Notes under the pieces: generated by a model | Database searches by the model: none | Told to the model about the DNA's origin: nothing | The model's input: only the letters and a program-made list of their open reading frames with translations | Program-made: the position numbers and the translations under genes | Part shown: positions 54,965 through 64,000 of the stretch, piece after piece | How the letters are laid out: each line of letters begins with the position of its first letter | How positions within the stretch are numbered: position 1 is the first letter of the stretch | Assembly: GCF_016919245.1 (NCBI RefSeq) | Contig: NZ_JAFEJA010000001.1 | Location: forward strand, 3,710,001 to 3,774,000 | DNA length: 64,000 nucleotides | Reading direction: 5' to 3' | DNA from: Streptomyces zhihengii | GTDB lineage: Bacteria; Actinomycetota; Actinomycetes; Streptomycetales; Streptomycetaceae

Positions 54965-56134
54965 ATGATCCGTTTCGAGAACGTCACCAAGCGGTACGCG
55001 GACGGCACGGTCGCTGTGGACGACCTCACCTTCGAGGTCGCGGAGGGCGAACTCGTCACGCTGGTCGGCCCGTCGGGCTGCGGCAAGACGACCACCATGA
55101 AGATGGTCAACCGCCTGATCGAGCCGACCTCCGGCCGGATACACGTGGACGGGTCGGACATATCCGGGGTCGACCCCGTCCAGCTCCGCCGGCGCATCGG
55201 CTATGTGATCCAGCAGGTCGGCCTCTTCCCGCACAAGACCGTTCTCGACAACACGGCCACCGTGCCCCATCTGCTCGGCACCTCCCGCGCGAAGGCGCGC
55301 GCCCGCGCCGCCGAACTCCTCGAACTGGTCGGGCTCGACCCGGCCGTGCACGGCGGCCGCTATCCCGAGCAGCTCTCCGGCGGCCAGCGCCAGCGCGTGG
55401 GCGTCGCCCGCGCCCTCGCCGCCGATCCGCCGGTGCTGCTGATGGACGAGCCGTTCGGCGCGGTCGACCCGGTGGTGCGCGAGCACCTCCAGAACGAGTT
55501 CCTCAAACTCCAGTCCCAGGTGCGCAAGACGATCCTCTTCGTCACCCACGACATCGAGGAGGCGGTGCGGCTCGGCGACCGCATCGCGGTCTACGGCGAG
55601 GGCCGGATCGAGCAGTTCGACGCCCCGGCCGCCGTGCTCGGCGCCCCCGCGAGCGACTACGTGGCCGACTTCGTCGGCGCCGACCGGGGCCTGAAGCGCC
55701 TCGGGGTGACGCCCATCGAGCAGGGCGACCTCGAACAGCCGCCCGTGGTCCACCTCGACGACCCGCTGCCCCGCCCGCTCGACGCCCGCTGGGCGGTGGT
55801 CCTCGACGAGGGGGAGCGCCTGCACGGCTGGATCTCCGCCGATCACGCCCGGCGCGGCGGCACGGTCCGCGACCACGCACGCCGGATGGAGGCGTGGCTT
55901 CCGGTCGGCGCCTCGCTCAAGCAGGCGTTCGCCACCATGCTCCAGCACGATGCCGGATGGATCGCGGTGATCGACGAGGAGGGCCGCGGCGACTTCCTCG
56001 GCGTGCTCACCCCGGCCCGGCTCCACGAGGCCCTGCGCCGCTCGATCGACGCGGACGCCCAGTCCGTGGCCCGCGCGGACGTGCCCCTGGAGTCCATCAC
56101 CACGACGCCCCGCCCCACCACCGGCAAGTCCTGA
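54965..56134 (+). CDS. osmoprotectant ABC transporter ATPase
   Basis: 389-aa OpuCA/ProV-type ATPase. Walker A is LVGPSGCGKTTTMKMVNRLI, the signature is LSGGQRQRVGVARAL, Walker B is VLLMDEPFGAVDP and the switch His is in LFVTHDIEEAVRLGD. After about residue 250 a C-terminal regulatory region replaces or degenerates the paired CBS domains found in OpuCA (one CBS-like segment at about 315-360, SLKQAFATMLQHDAGWIAVI). GGGGAGCC precedes the ATG at 54965. Unlike most Opu operons the ATPase is on the opposite strand from its permeases, so coordinate control must act at the shared 139-bp promoter region. Confidence 0.93.
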   Translation: MIRFENVTKRYADGTVAVDDLTFEVAEGELVTLVGPSGCGKTTTMKMVNRLIEPTSGRIHVDGSDISGVDPVQLRRRIGYVIQQVGLFPHKTVLDNTATVPHLLGTSRAKARARAAELLELVGLDPAVHGGRYPEQLSGGQRQRVGVARALAADPPVLLMDEPFGAVDPVVREHLQNEFLKLQSQVRKTILFVTHDIEEAVRLGDRIAVYGEGRIEQFDAPAAVLGAPASDYVADFVGADRGLKRLGVTPIEQGDLEQPPVVHLDDPLPRPLDARWAVVLDEGERLHGWISADHARRGGTVRDHARRMEAWLPVGASLKQAFATMLQHDAGWIAVIDEEGRGDFLGVLTPARLHEALRRSIDADAQSVARADVPLESITTTPRPTTGKS

Positions 56135-56465
56135 CGGGGGCGCGCCCGGCGGGGGCGCCCGGCCACCGGAGCAGGCACCGGGCCGCCACTGCCCCGCGCC
56201 CCCGCCGGGGCCCCCGGCACGGACCCGGCCGACTCCGCCGACCCCCTGCCCCTGCCGACCCGGGCGACTCCGCCGCCCCCGCCCCGGCCGACTCCGCCGC
56301 CCGGCGGACTCCCGCCCGCCGGCAACACCCGCCCGCGCGGCGGAAATCCGCGGTTCCGGATGAACCGGCTCAGGACGGGTGTCGTCCTAGAGGGCGCCGG
56401 CCGCCCGGGACCGGCCGATCAGAGGTCCGTCCGGGCGCGGAGACGACCCGGAGTCACGAGAAGCG
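56135..56465. other. intergenic region with Pro-codon-like repeats
   Basis: No gene is supported. GC-rich hairpin-forming blocks (about 56135-56210) probably end the ATPase transcript. Three copies of GACTCCGCCG (about 56230, 56268 and 56290) with similar flanks form irregular direct repeats. A sigma-E-type promoter follows at 56362-56386. Confidence 0.55.
56362..56386 (+). promoter_or_regulatory. sigma-E-type promoter
   Basis: GAACC (56362-56366), exactly 16 nt, then CGTC (56383-56386) matches the ECF sigma-E consensus of Streptomyces. It lies about 80 bases before the start of the MprF-like gene in the correct orientation. The sigE operon lies 35 kb upstream in this window. Confidence 0.7.
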
Positions 56466-57656
56466 ATGTCTGCAACGGTGGACGGGGACACGACACCATC
56501 GACCCCGTACGGGGCGGCGCGCCCGGTGCGCCGGATCCTGCGCGGCCCCCGCCCCGGCGCGCTGCCGGGCCCGGCCGGGGCCGCCTGTGCGGCCGTCGGG
56601 CTGCTCGACGTGGCGGCCGGCACGCTCCCCCGGTTCCGGCCCGGCAGCCCGCACGCCTCCGGCGACCTGCTGCCCGGCGCGCTCGCCCCGGGCGCCGCGG
56701 CGCTCTCGCTCGGTGCCGGCGTCCTGCTGCTGCTGATCGCCCACGGCCTGGGGCGCCGCAAGCGCCGGGCCTGGTGCGCGGCGGTCGTCCTGCTGCCCGC
56801 CGGGGCCGTCGCCCAGGCCGGGTACCGCCACTGGACTGCGGGTGCCCTGCTGTCGCTGGCGCTGCTGGGGGTGCTGGTGCGCCGCCGCGGCGAGTTCGCG
56901 GCGGCGCCGGGGCCGCGCAGCCGCTGGCGCGCCCTCGCCGCCTTCGTCTCCCTGGGCGCCGGATCGATCGCCCTGGGCCTGGTGATCGTCGGCGTCCACC
57001 CGCGCACCGCGGAGGGCAGCGCCGGGCTGACCGACCGCCTGGAGCATGTGATGTACGGGCTGTTCGGCGTCGAGGGGCCTCTCTCGTACGCCGGCGGCGA
57101 CGCCGGCACGGTCGCCTGGACGCTCGGCACGCTCGGGCTGCTGACCGCCGCGACCACCGGCTATCTGGCCCTTCGCCCCGCGGAACCCGCCGCCCGCGCC
57201 GCGCCCGGCGAGAAGGAGCGGCTGCGCGCCCTGCTGCGGGCGCACGGCGGGCCGGACGCCCCCGGGCACCGCCCGGCGCGCAGCACCACCGGCGTGGTGT
57301 TCTCGCCCAGCGGCAGGGCAGCCGTCCGCTACCGGGCCGCCGCCGGGGTGATGCTCGCCTGCGGCGACCCCGTCGGGGAGAAGGCGGCGTGGCCCGGCGC
57401 CATCGAGCGCTTCATGGACGAGGCACGGGCCCTCTCCCGGACCCCGGCGGTGACCGGCTGCTCCCCCGCCGGGGCGGAGGTCTGGGCCCGGGAGACGGGT
57501 CTGGACCCGTGGGAAGGGGACGGCGGAGGAGACGGGGACGGGAACGACGCGGCGGCCGGCTCCCCGGCCGGGCGGGTGGGGCGCGCCGGGCGCGGGGCCC
57601 GCGGCGGATCCCGGCGCGCCGGGATCCGGACCGAAGACCCTAGGCTGGAGACATGA
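56466..57656 (+). CDS. truncated MprF/LysX-like membrane protein
   Basis: 396-aa protein with about six membrane helices (for example LLPGALAPGAAALSLGAGVL and FVSLGAGSIALGLVIVGVHP). It then has the beginning of the DUF2156/lysylphosphatidylglycerol-synthase catalytic domain: STTGVVFSPSGRAAVRYRAA, VMLACGDPVGEKAAWPGAIE and VTGCSPAGAEVWARETGLDP. In the full family about 200 further residues follow; here only a Gly/Arg-rich tail of about 50 remains. The missing part is absent from all frames, so this is a truncation or deletion, not a frameshift. It keeps a good sigma-E-type promoter and overlaps folP by 4 bp. It probably cannot aminoacylate lipids but may keep a flippase-like role. Confidence 0.78.
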   Translation: MSATVDGDTTPSTPYGAARPVRRILRGPRPGALPGPAGAACAAVGLLDVAAGTLPRFRPGSPHASGDLLPGALAPGAAALSLGAGVLLLLIAHGLGRRKRRAWCAAVVLLPAGAVAQAGYRHWTAGALLSLALLGVLVRRRGEFAAAPGPRSRWRALAAFVSLGAGSIALGLVIVGVHPRTAEGSAGLTDRLEHVMYGLFGVEGPLSYAGGDAGTVAWTLGTLGLLTAATTGYLALRPAEPAARAAPGEKERLRALLRAHGGPDAPGHRPARSTTGVVFSPSGRAAVRYRAAAGVMLACGDPVGEKAAWPGAIERFMDEARALSRTPAVTGCSPAGAEVWARETGLDPWEGDGGGDGDGNDAAAGSPAGRVGRAGRGARGGSRRAGIRTEDPRLET

Positions 57657-58510
57657 ACAGCTTGAGCGGACGGGGCAGCGCCGACGGCCTGCCGGAGTGG
57701 GACCGCTGCGCGGTCATGGGCGTGGTCAACGTGACGCCCGACTCCTTCTCCGACGGCGGCCGCTGGTTCGACACCACCGCCGCGGTCAAGCGCGGCCTCG
57801 ACCTGGTGGCGCAGGGCGCCGACCTCGTCGACGTCGGCGGCGAGTCCACCCGGCCCGGCGCCAGCCGGGTCGACGAGGAGGAGGAACTGCGCCGGGTCGT
57901 CCCCGTGGTGCGCCAGCTGGCGCACGAAGGGGTCGTCGTGTCGGTCGACACCATGCGCGCCTCGGTCGCCGAGCAGGCCGTCGCCGCCGGTGCCGTCCTG
58001 GTCAACGACGTCAGCGGCGGCCTGGCCGACCCCCGGATGGTCCCGGCGGTCGCCGGCACCGGGGCGCCGTTCGTCGTCATGCACTGGCGGGGCTTCAGCG
58101 AGGACATGAACAGCAGGGCGGTCTACGGCGACGTGGTCACCGAGGTCGTCGGCGAACTCCGCGCGCGGATGGAGGCCGTCGTGGACGGCGGCATCGCCCC
58201 GGAGCGGATCGTCGTCGACCCCGGCCTCGGCTTCGCGAAGGCCGCGGAGCACGACCTCGCGCTCCTCGCCGGCCTCGACCGGCTGCGCGCCCTCGGCCGC
58301 CCCGTCCTCGTCGCCGCCTCCCGCAAGCGGTTCCTCGGGCACGTACTGGCCAGGGAGGGCACACCGCCCCCGGCCAGGGAGCGGGACGCGGCGACGGCGG
58401 CCGTCTCGGCGATCGCCGCCCACGACGGGGCCTGGGCCGTGCGGGTGCACGAGGTGCGGGCCACCGCGGACGCCGTCCGGGTCGCACGCGCCGTCGAGGG
58501 CGCCAGGTGA
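57653..58510 (+). CDS. folP: dihydropteroate synthase
   Basis: 285-aa enzyme joining 6-hydroxymethyl-dihydropterin pyrophosphate to p-aminobenzoate; the target of sulfonamides. Motifs are MGVVNVTPDSFSDGG, LVDVGGESTRPGASRVDEEE, VVSVDTMRASV, VLVNDVSGGLADP, RIVVDPGLGFAKAAEHDLAL and LVAASRKRFLGHVL. The ATG overlaps the stop of the MprF-like gene (ATGA), and the stop overlaps the start of the next gene (GTGA), so three genes are translationally coupled. Confidence 0.97.
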   Translation: MNSLSGRGSADGLPEWDRCAVMGVVNVTPDSFSDGGRWFDTTAAVKRGLDLVAQGADLVDVGGESTRPGASRVDEEEELRRVVPVVRQLAHEGVVVSVDTMRASVAEQAVAAGAVLVNDVSGGLADPRMVPAVAGTGAPFVVMHWRGFSEDMNSRAVYGDVVTEVVGELRARMEAVVDGGIAPERIVVDPGLGFAKAAEHDLALLAGLDRLRALGRPVLVAASRKRFLGHVLAREGTPPPARERDAATAAVSAIAAHDGAWAVRVHEVRATADAVRVARAVEGAR

Positions 58511-58953
58511 GCGCCGCGGACGCCGAAGAGGTCGAGAAGGCGAACACCGCGTTCTACGAGGCGATGGAGGAGGGGGACTTCGAGGGCCTCTCCGGGCTGT
58601 GGCTCGACGAGGACATCTCGTGCGTCCACCCCGGCTGGCCCGTGCTGACCGGGCGTGGCGAGGTGCTCCGCTCCTACGCGCTGATCATGGCGAACACGGA
58701 GTACATCCAGTTCTTCCTGACCGATGTGAAGACCGTCGTGGCCGGCGACACCGCCCTGGTGACGTGCACCGAGAACATCCTCAGCGGCGGGCCGGCGGAG
58801 CAGGCGGGCGAGCTGGGCCCGCTGGTCGGACAGCTCGTCGTGGCCACCAACGTGTTCCGCCGCACCCCGGACGGCTGGAAGATCTGGTCCCACCACGGTT
58901 CACCCGTTCTGACGGAGACGGACGACGAGGACGACGAGGAGAGCCCCTCGTGA
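58507..58953 (+). CDS. NTF2/SnoaL-like protein in folate operon
   Basis: 148-aa protein of the NTF2-like (nuclear transport factor/SnoaL) cone fold. EKANTAFYEAMEEGDFEGLS begins the fold, CVHPGWPVLTGRGEVLRSY follows, and RRTPDGWKIWSHHGSPVL ends it. The last 15 residues are acidic (ETDDEDDEES). Members are enzymes or binding proteins; none is known to act in folate synthesis. GTG overlaps the folP stop by 4 bp. Its position between folP and folB suggests a folate-linked accessory role, for example binding a pterin or replacing the phosphatase that removes the triphosphate of dihydroneopterin; that is a guess. The stop codon lies inside a 20-bp tandem repeat. Confidence 0.85.
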   Translation: MSAADAEEVEKANTAFYEAMEEGDFEGLSGLWLDEDISCVHPGWPVLTGRGEVLRSYALIMANTEYIQFFLTDVKTVVAGDTALVTCTENILSGGPAEQAGELGPLVGQLVVATNVFRRTPDGWKIWSHHGSPVLTETDDEDDEESPS

Positions 58954-59053
58954 GCGGGGACGGCCCCTCGTGAGCGAGGACGGCCCTTCATGAGCGGGGA
59001 CGGCCCCTCGTAGGCGAAGACATCCCCTCGTGAGCGGGACAGCCCCTCGTAAG
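58942..59053. repeat. 20-bp tandem repeat containing the stop codon
   Basis: About 5.6 copies of a 20-bp unit (consensus GGCCCCTCGTGAGCGGGGAC) run from the last four codons of the NTF2-like gene past its TGA. Each copy brings its own TGA or TAG in the same position (58951, 58971, 58991, 59011 and 59031), so any read-through in this frame ends one copy later. Confidence 0.92.
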
Positions 59054-59245
59054 TGGGTATGCGCCTGTCATGGGGTTCGCCCGGACCCCTCCCGGGTATA
59101 CGCGGCTACCCGGCCCGCGAGGACCCGCCAAGGCCCCCGTGGGCGAAGGCCGTCGGTGCCCGCAGGTAGATTCGGGTGCGGGTACCGCGCCACCCGCACG
59201 TGGCGGAACCCGTTTCCGCCAGTAAAGAAAGCAGGAGTGATTCGC

Positions 59246-59605
59246 GTGGATCGTGTCGCGCTGCGCGGCCTCAAGGCCCGCGGGCACCATGGCGTCTTCC
59301 CCCGGGAGCGGGAGGAGGGGCAGACCTTCATCGTCGACCTGGTGCTGGGCCTGGACACCCGCCCGGCGGCGGCCGACGACGACCTGGCGAAGACCGTGCA
59401 CTACGGCGTGGTGGCGGAGGAAGTCGTCGCGGTCGTCGAGGGCGAACCGGTCGACCTGATCGAGACGCTGGCCGAGCGCATCGCCCAGCAGTGTCTGAAG
59501 CACGGCGGTGTCGAGGAGGTGGAGGTGGTGGTGCACAAGCCGGACGCACCGATCACGGTGCCCTTCGACGATGTGACCATCACGATCACCCGGAGCCGAG
59601 TATGA
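59246..59605 (+). CDS. folB: dihydroneopterin aldolase
   Basis: 119-aa enzyme that splits dihydroneopterin to 6-hydroxymethyl-dihydropterin and glycolaldehyde. DRVALRGLKARGHHGVFPRE with the conserved GxHGVxxxE motif, FIVDLVLGLD, TVHYGVVAEEVVAVVEGEPV and the catalytic Lys in VVVHKPDAPI define the family. AGGAG 7 nt before GTG 59246 fixes the start. A TAGATT hexamer at 59167-59172 is a possible -10. It lies 292 bp after the NTF2-like gene, separated by the 20-bp repeat array. Its stop overlaps the folK start by 4 bp. Confidence 0.95.
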   Translation: MDRVALRGLKARGHHGVFPREREEGQTFIVDLVLGLDTRPAAADDDLAKTVHYGVVAEEVVAVVEGEPVDLIETLAERIAQQCLKHGGVEEVEVVVHKPDAPITVPFDDVTITITRSRV

Positions 59606-60201
59606 ACCAGGCAGCCAGCGACCCGACCGTGCAGCCGGTGCCCACGTCCGTGGTGGAACAGGTGGACGCGGCTGACGTCACCCTCTCCAATCCCAAGCAC
59701 GCCGTGATCTCCCTCGGCTCCAACCTGGGCAACCGCCTGGAGACCCTCCAGGGCGCCGTCGACGCCCTGGAGGACACCCCCGGCCTGCGGGTCAAGGCGG
59801 TCTCCCCGGTCTACGAGACGGAGCCCTGGGGCGTCGAGCCCGGCAGCCAGCCCTCGTACTTCAACGCGGTCGTCGTGATCCGGACGACGCTGCCGCCGTC
59901 CTCCCTGCTGGAGCGCGGTCAGGCCATCGAGGAGGCGTTCGACCGCGTCCGGGAGGAGCGCTGGGGCCCGCGCACGATCGACGTCGACATCGTCTCCTAC
60001 GCGGACGTCGTCTCGGACGACCCCGCCCTCACGCTGCCCCACCCGCGCGCCCACCAGCGCGCCTTCGTGCTGGCCCCCTGGCACGACGTCCAGCCCGAGG
60101 CGCAGCTCCCCGGCCGGGGCGCGGTCGCCGAGCTGCTGGCCGGGGTCGGCGCGGAGGGCGTGCAGCCCCGTTCCGACCTGGAACTGCGCCTGCCCGAGTA
60201 G
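59602..60201 (+). CDS. folK: 6-hydroxymethyl-dihydropterin pyrophosphokinase
   Basis: 199-aa kinase that pyrophosphorylates the pterin for FolP. HAVISLGSNLGNRLETLQGA, VSPVYETEPWGVE, YFNAVVVIRT, RERWGPRTIDVDIVSYADVV (catalytic Asp pair) and LPHPRAHQRAFVLAPW are the HPPK motifs. The N-terminal 30 residues are a polar extension. Its ATG overlaps the folB stop (ATGA). Last core folate gene of this unit, followed by a DUF3180 gene. Confidence 0.95.
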   Translation: MNQAASDPTVQPVPTSVVEQVDAADVTLSNPKHAVISLGSNLGNRLETLQGAVDALEDTPGLRVKAVSPVYETEPWGVEPGSQPSYFNAVVVIRTTLPPSSLLERGQAIEEAFDRVREERWGPRTIDVDIVSYADVVSDDPALTLPHPRAHQRAFVLAPWHDVQPEAQLPGRGAVAELLAGVGAEGVQPRSDLELRLPE

Positions 60202-60268
60202 TCGTTAGGCTCGTACGGGAAGATCCGTGCGGCGGCGCACGGCGGGACTGCGAAGGGCGGCTCACTCG

Positions 60269-60757
60269 GTGAAGCAACTACGGCTCGGTGTACTGGCCGG
60301 TATCTTCGCCGCGGCCGGGGTGCTCTCCTGGGGCGCCGCCCGTCTGTGGGACTCGCTCGGGACGCTGCCGAGCGTGCCGCTCGCCGCGCCGATCGTGCTC
60401 GGGGTGATCGCCGCCGTGCTCGCCGCCACGGCGCTGTCCCTGCGGAACCGGCTGAAGGCCCAGCGCGAGCGCCGCCCGGGCGCCAAGGGCGTGGAGCCCA
60501 TGATGGCGGCCCGCGCGGTGGTCTTCGGCCAGGCCAGCGCCCTCGTCGCGGCACTGGTGAGCGGGATGTACGGCGGCACGGGCGTCTTCCTGCTCGGCCA
60601 GCTCGACGTCCCCGCCCGCCGCGACCAGGCGATCTACGCGGGCTTCGCGGTCGTGGCGGGCATCGCCGTGATCGCGGCGGCCCTGTGGCTGGAGCGGGTG
60701 TGCCGGCTCCCCGAGGACGGCGACGAGGACAACGACACGGCGGCCCGCGCGGCCTGA
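60269..60757 (+). CDS. DUF3180 membrane protein
   Basis: 162-aa integral membrane protein that usually follows folK in actinobacteria. Four helices are predicted: LRLGVLAGIFAAAGVLSWGA, LAAPIVLGVIAAVLAATALS, AVVFGQASALVAALVSGMYG and AIYAGFAVVAGIAVIAAALW, with a basic loop (RNRLKAQRERRPGAKGVEPM) between the second and third. The tail is acidic. Function unknown; a role in substrate movement near folate synthesis has not been shown. The GTG at 60269 has AAGGGCGG upstream; an upstream GTG at 60227 is possible. Confidence 0.85.
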   Translation: MKQLRLGVLAGIFAAAGVLSWGAARLWDSLGTLPSVPLAAPIVLGVIAAVLAATALSLRNRLKAQRERRPGAKGVEPMMAARAVVFGQASALVAALVSGMYGGTGVFLLGQLDVPARRDQAIYAGFAVVAGIAVIAAALWLERVCRLPEDGDEDNDTAARAA

Positions 60758-60774
60758 CCGGCCCCGGGATCCGG

Positions 60775-60810
60775 CGGGCGCGGGCGCCGCCACCACGGCG
60801 CCCGCGCCCG
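60775..60810. terminator. bidirectional terminator
   Basis: A perfect 15-bp stem (60775-60789 CGGGCGCGGGCGCCG with 60796-60810) and CCACCA loop separate the convergent DUF3180 and aldo/keto reductase genes. Confidence 0.85.
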
Positions 60811-60815
60811 GACCG

Positions 60816-61808
60816 TCAGAGCAGGGTGCCGCCGGCGACCTCGGTTGCCGCGAGCACGGCCGCCAGCCGCTCCCGGACGTCGCCCGGCAGCCCGGCCGAA
60901 CCCGCGGCGAGGTTCTCCTCGATGTGCGCGGGCGTACGGCTGCCCGGGATGGGCACGGCGTGCGCGTCCTGGTCCAGCAGCCATGCCAGCGCGAGCTGGG
61001 CCGGCGTGATCCCCAGTTCGCCGGCGATGCCGCGCACCGGCGCGAAGCGGTCGTGGTTGGTCTTCAGGTTGGCGGCGTCGAAGCGGGGGGCGTTCTCCCG
61101 GAAGTCGCCCTTCGCGACCTCGCCGACGGTCCCGCTCAGGAAGCCGCTGCCCAGCGGCGCCCAGGGCACGACGCCCACACCGAGCTCGCGGGCGGCGGCG
61201 AGCAGGTCCGGGTCGATCGGTCGCCACATCGACCACTCGGTCTGCACGGCGGCCACCGGGTGCACGGCGTGGGCGGCGCGGAGCTGTTCCGCGGTGACGT
61301 TGGAGAGCCCGAGGTGGAGCACGAGCCCGTCCGCGACCAGCTCGGCGACGGCGCCGACGGTGTCCTCCAGGGGCACCTGGGGGTCGGGGAAGTGCGGGTA
61401 GTAGAGATCGATCCGGTCCGTCCCGAGGGCGCGCAGACTGGCCTCGGCGTAACCGCGCACGTACCGGGGATCGGCGTTGACGGCCAGCTCCCCGAAGGCG
61501 AACCCGACGGGGAACGGATGGGGCTCGACGCCCTCGGGGAGCCGGAAGCCGAACTTGGTGGCGATGGCCACCTCGTCCCGCCGGCCCCGCAGCGCATGGC
61601 CGACGACGCGTTCGTTGTGGGCGTCGGCCCCGTAGCCGTCGGAGGTGTCGAAGAAGGTCGCGCCGGCGTCGGCTGCGGAGAGCAGGGCCCGCTCGGCCCG
61701 CGCGTCGTCGATCTCGCCGTAGGCGCCCGGCGAGAGGACCATCGCGCCGAATCCGATGGCGGACACCTCGAGACCGCCGAGCCGGCGGGTGGGCAGCTTC
61801 GATGTCAT
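60816..61808 (-). CDS. aldo/keto reductase
   Basis: 330-aa NADPH-dependent oxidoreductase with the (beta/alpha)8 AKR fold. FFDTSDGYGADAHNERVVGH holds the catalytic Asp and Tyr, VAIATKFGFRL the Lys, and DLYYPHFPDPQVPLEDTVGA the His. LALAWLLDQDAHAVPIPGSR and PAHIEENLAAGSAGL near the C-terminus bind NADPH. It resembles the YajO/AKR13-like group. The physiological substrate is unknown. It is a single gene between the folate unit and folE and lacks clear folate connections. ATG at 61808. Confidence 0.93.
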   Translation of the reverse strand: MTSKLPTRRLGGLEVSAIGFGAMVLSPGAYGEIDDARAERALLSAADAGATFFDTSDGYGADAHNERVVGHALRGRRDEVAIATKFGFRLPEGVEPHPFPVGFAFGELAVNADPRYVRGYAEASLRALGTDRIDLYYPHFPDPQVPLEDTVGAVAELVADGLVLHLGLSNVTAEQLRAAHAVHPVAAVQTEWSMWRPIDPDLLAAARELGVGVVPWAPLGSGFLSGTVGEVAKGDFRENAPRFDAANLKTNHDRFAPVRGIAGELGITPAQLALAWLLDQDAHAVPIPGSRTPAHIEENLAAGSAGLPGDVRERLAAVLAATEVAGGTLL

Positions 61809-61911
61809 GTGCCGGATCGTTTCACCAACTCCCCCGGCCCGCGCGGGATTTGCTCACCATCCGGACGCCACCGCCCTGCGCCGCCCGGCCGGCAGCAGCG
61901 TACCGCCGCGC

Positions 61912-62517
61912 TCAGCGCGCCATGATCAGGCTCATCGCCTCGTTGCGGGTGGCCACGTCCCGGAGCTGGCCGCGCACCGCCGAGGTGATCGTCTTGGCGC
62001 CCGGCTTGCGGATCCCGCGCATCGACATGCACATGTGCTCGCACTCGACGACCACGATCACCCCGCGCGGCTCCAGGATCTTCATCAGGGAGTCGGCGAT
62101 CTGCGTGGTCATGCGCTCCTGCACCTGCGGGCGGCGCGCGTAGACGTCGACCAGGCGGGCCAGCTTGGAGAGGCCGGTGATCTTGCCGGTGACCGAGGGG
62201 ATGTAACCGACGTGGGCCACCCCGCGGAACGGCACCAGGTGGTGCTCGCAGGTGCTGTACACCTCGATGTCCTTCACCAGGACCATCTCGTCGTGGCCCA
62301 GGTCGAAGGTGGTCGTCAGCACGTCCTCCGGCTGCTGCCGCAGCCCGGCGAAGATCTCCTTGTACGCGCGCGCCACCCGCGCCGGGGTCTCCTGGAGACC
62401 TTCGCGGTCCGGGTCCTCGCCCACGGCCAGCAGCAGCTCGCGCACGGCGTTCTCCGCCCGCTTCTCGTCGAACTCGGCGATCCTGCCTTCGCCGTTCAGC
62501 GTCACCGGGTCGGTCAT
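61912..62517 (-). CDS. folE: GTP cyclohydrolase I
   Basis: 201-aa decameric zinc enzyme that turns GTP into dihydroneopterin triphosphate, the first step of folate synthesis. [40 protein letters not shown] (zinc Cys and His), [20 protein letters not shown] and [20 protein letters not shown] (second zinc Cys) define FolE type IA. GAGG 6 nt before the ATG at 62517 is the ribosome binding site. It follows ftsH on the same strand, separated by an intrinsic terminator, and lies on the opposite strand from folP, folB and folK. Confidence 0.97.
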   Translation of the reverse strand: MTDPVTLNGEGRIAEFDEKRAENAVRELLLAVGEDPDREGLQETPARVARAYKEIFAGLRQQPEDVLTTTFDLGHDEMVLVKDIEVYSTCEHHLVPFRGVAHVGYIPSVTGKITGLSKLARLVDVYARRPQVQERMTTQIADSLMKILEPRGVIVVVECEHMCMSMRGIRKPGAKTITSAVRGQLRDVATRNEAMSLIMAR

Positions 62518-62560
62518 CTGTGCCTCGTTCCTGTGTGCTCTGGCCGCGGACACACGAAAA

Positions 62561-62597
62561 TGCCGCGCCCCCAGGCTAAAACCTGGGGGACGCGGCA
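62561..62597 (-). terminator. intrinsic terminator between ftsH and folE
   Basis: On the minus strand a stem TGCCGCG-CCCCCAGG (with one bulge) and 6-nt loop are followed by TTTTCG. It would end most ftsH transcripts before folE, leaving folE to read-through or to a promoter in 62518-62560. Confidence 0.88.
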
Positions 62598-62626
62598 TCC
62601 ATTCCGGGGCCGTGCGAGGCGGTGCC

Positions 62627-64000
<1,374 letters not shown>

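Noticed and set aside
57480..57656. Frameshift as cause of the short MprF-like protein
   Set aside because: No other frame in the remaining 170 bases encodes the missing part of the domain, so the sequence is lost rather than shifted.
58942..59053. CRISPR array
   Set aside because: The 20-bp units are contiguous with no spacers and no cas genes are present; it is a simple tandem repeat.

Overview
The window is chromosomal DNA from a Streptomyces or close relative. Every coding region has extreme GC and third-position G/C bias. GTG starts are common, many genes appear leaderless (a -10-like hexamer 5-8 nt before the start codon), and the gene content is typical of the conserved core of a Streptomyces chromosome: sigE-cseABC, lsr2, disA, clpC, nuoD2. 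I see no rRNA, tRNA, CRISPR array, insertion sequence, prophage or secondary-metabolite cluster.

Layout. 1-5.7 kb: a tryptophanyl-tRNA synthetase behind a Trp-codon attenuator, proC, a two-gene ABC exporter with its own operator-like palindrome, a methyltransferase and small envelope proteins. 5.9-13.5 kb: a membrane Ser/Thr kinase with a beta-propeller, ilvD, a TetR/sugar-isomerase pair, a Ppx/GppA phosphatase and an uncharacterised Cys-rich protein. 13.7-21.4 kb: a membrane protein fusing sigma-like, zinc-finger and BACON domains; radA, disA, a PAP2 phosphatase and mutY. 21.5-24.9 kb: the cell-envelope stress operon sigE-cseA-cseB-cseC. 25.1-30.3 kb: a DHA2 drug exporter divergent from its TetR regulator, then an M23 peptidase divergent from a D,D-carboxypeptidase. 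30.4-36.3 kb: clpC with a ClgR-type operator, lsr2, a GNAT, a BlaI-type repressor and two hypothetical genes.

36.5-42 kb: a tightly overlapping cofactor operon (DUF2520 reductase-like gene, panC, nadB, nadC, coaX) that joins CoA and NAD synthesis. 42-48.7 kb: a threonine-aldolase-like enzyme, a PAS/SpoIIE phosphatase, an ArsR-type protein, a P-loop kinase and a NarL-type two-component pair. 48.8-51 kb: an NDUFAF7/MidA-type methyltransferase translationally coupled to a stand-alone nuoD. 51-56.1 kb: a coiled-coil protein and a glycine-betaine-type ABC importer split into divergent units. 56.4-64 kb: a truncated MprF/LysX-like membrane protein behind a sigma-E-type promoter, the folate genes folP, folB, folK and folE, an aldo/keto reductase and ftsH, which runs off the window end.

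The strongest observations for a second look are: the NDUFAF7-like methyltransferase/NuoD pair; the sigma/anti-sigma/BACON fusion; the truncated MprF-like gene with an exact GAACC-N16-CGTC promoter; the complete ribosome-mediated attenuator of trpS; and a recurring pattern in which the last bases of a gene, around the stop codon, are duplicated as direct repeats downstream.
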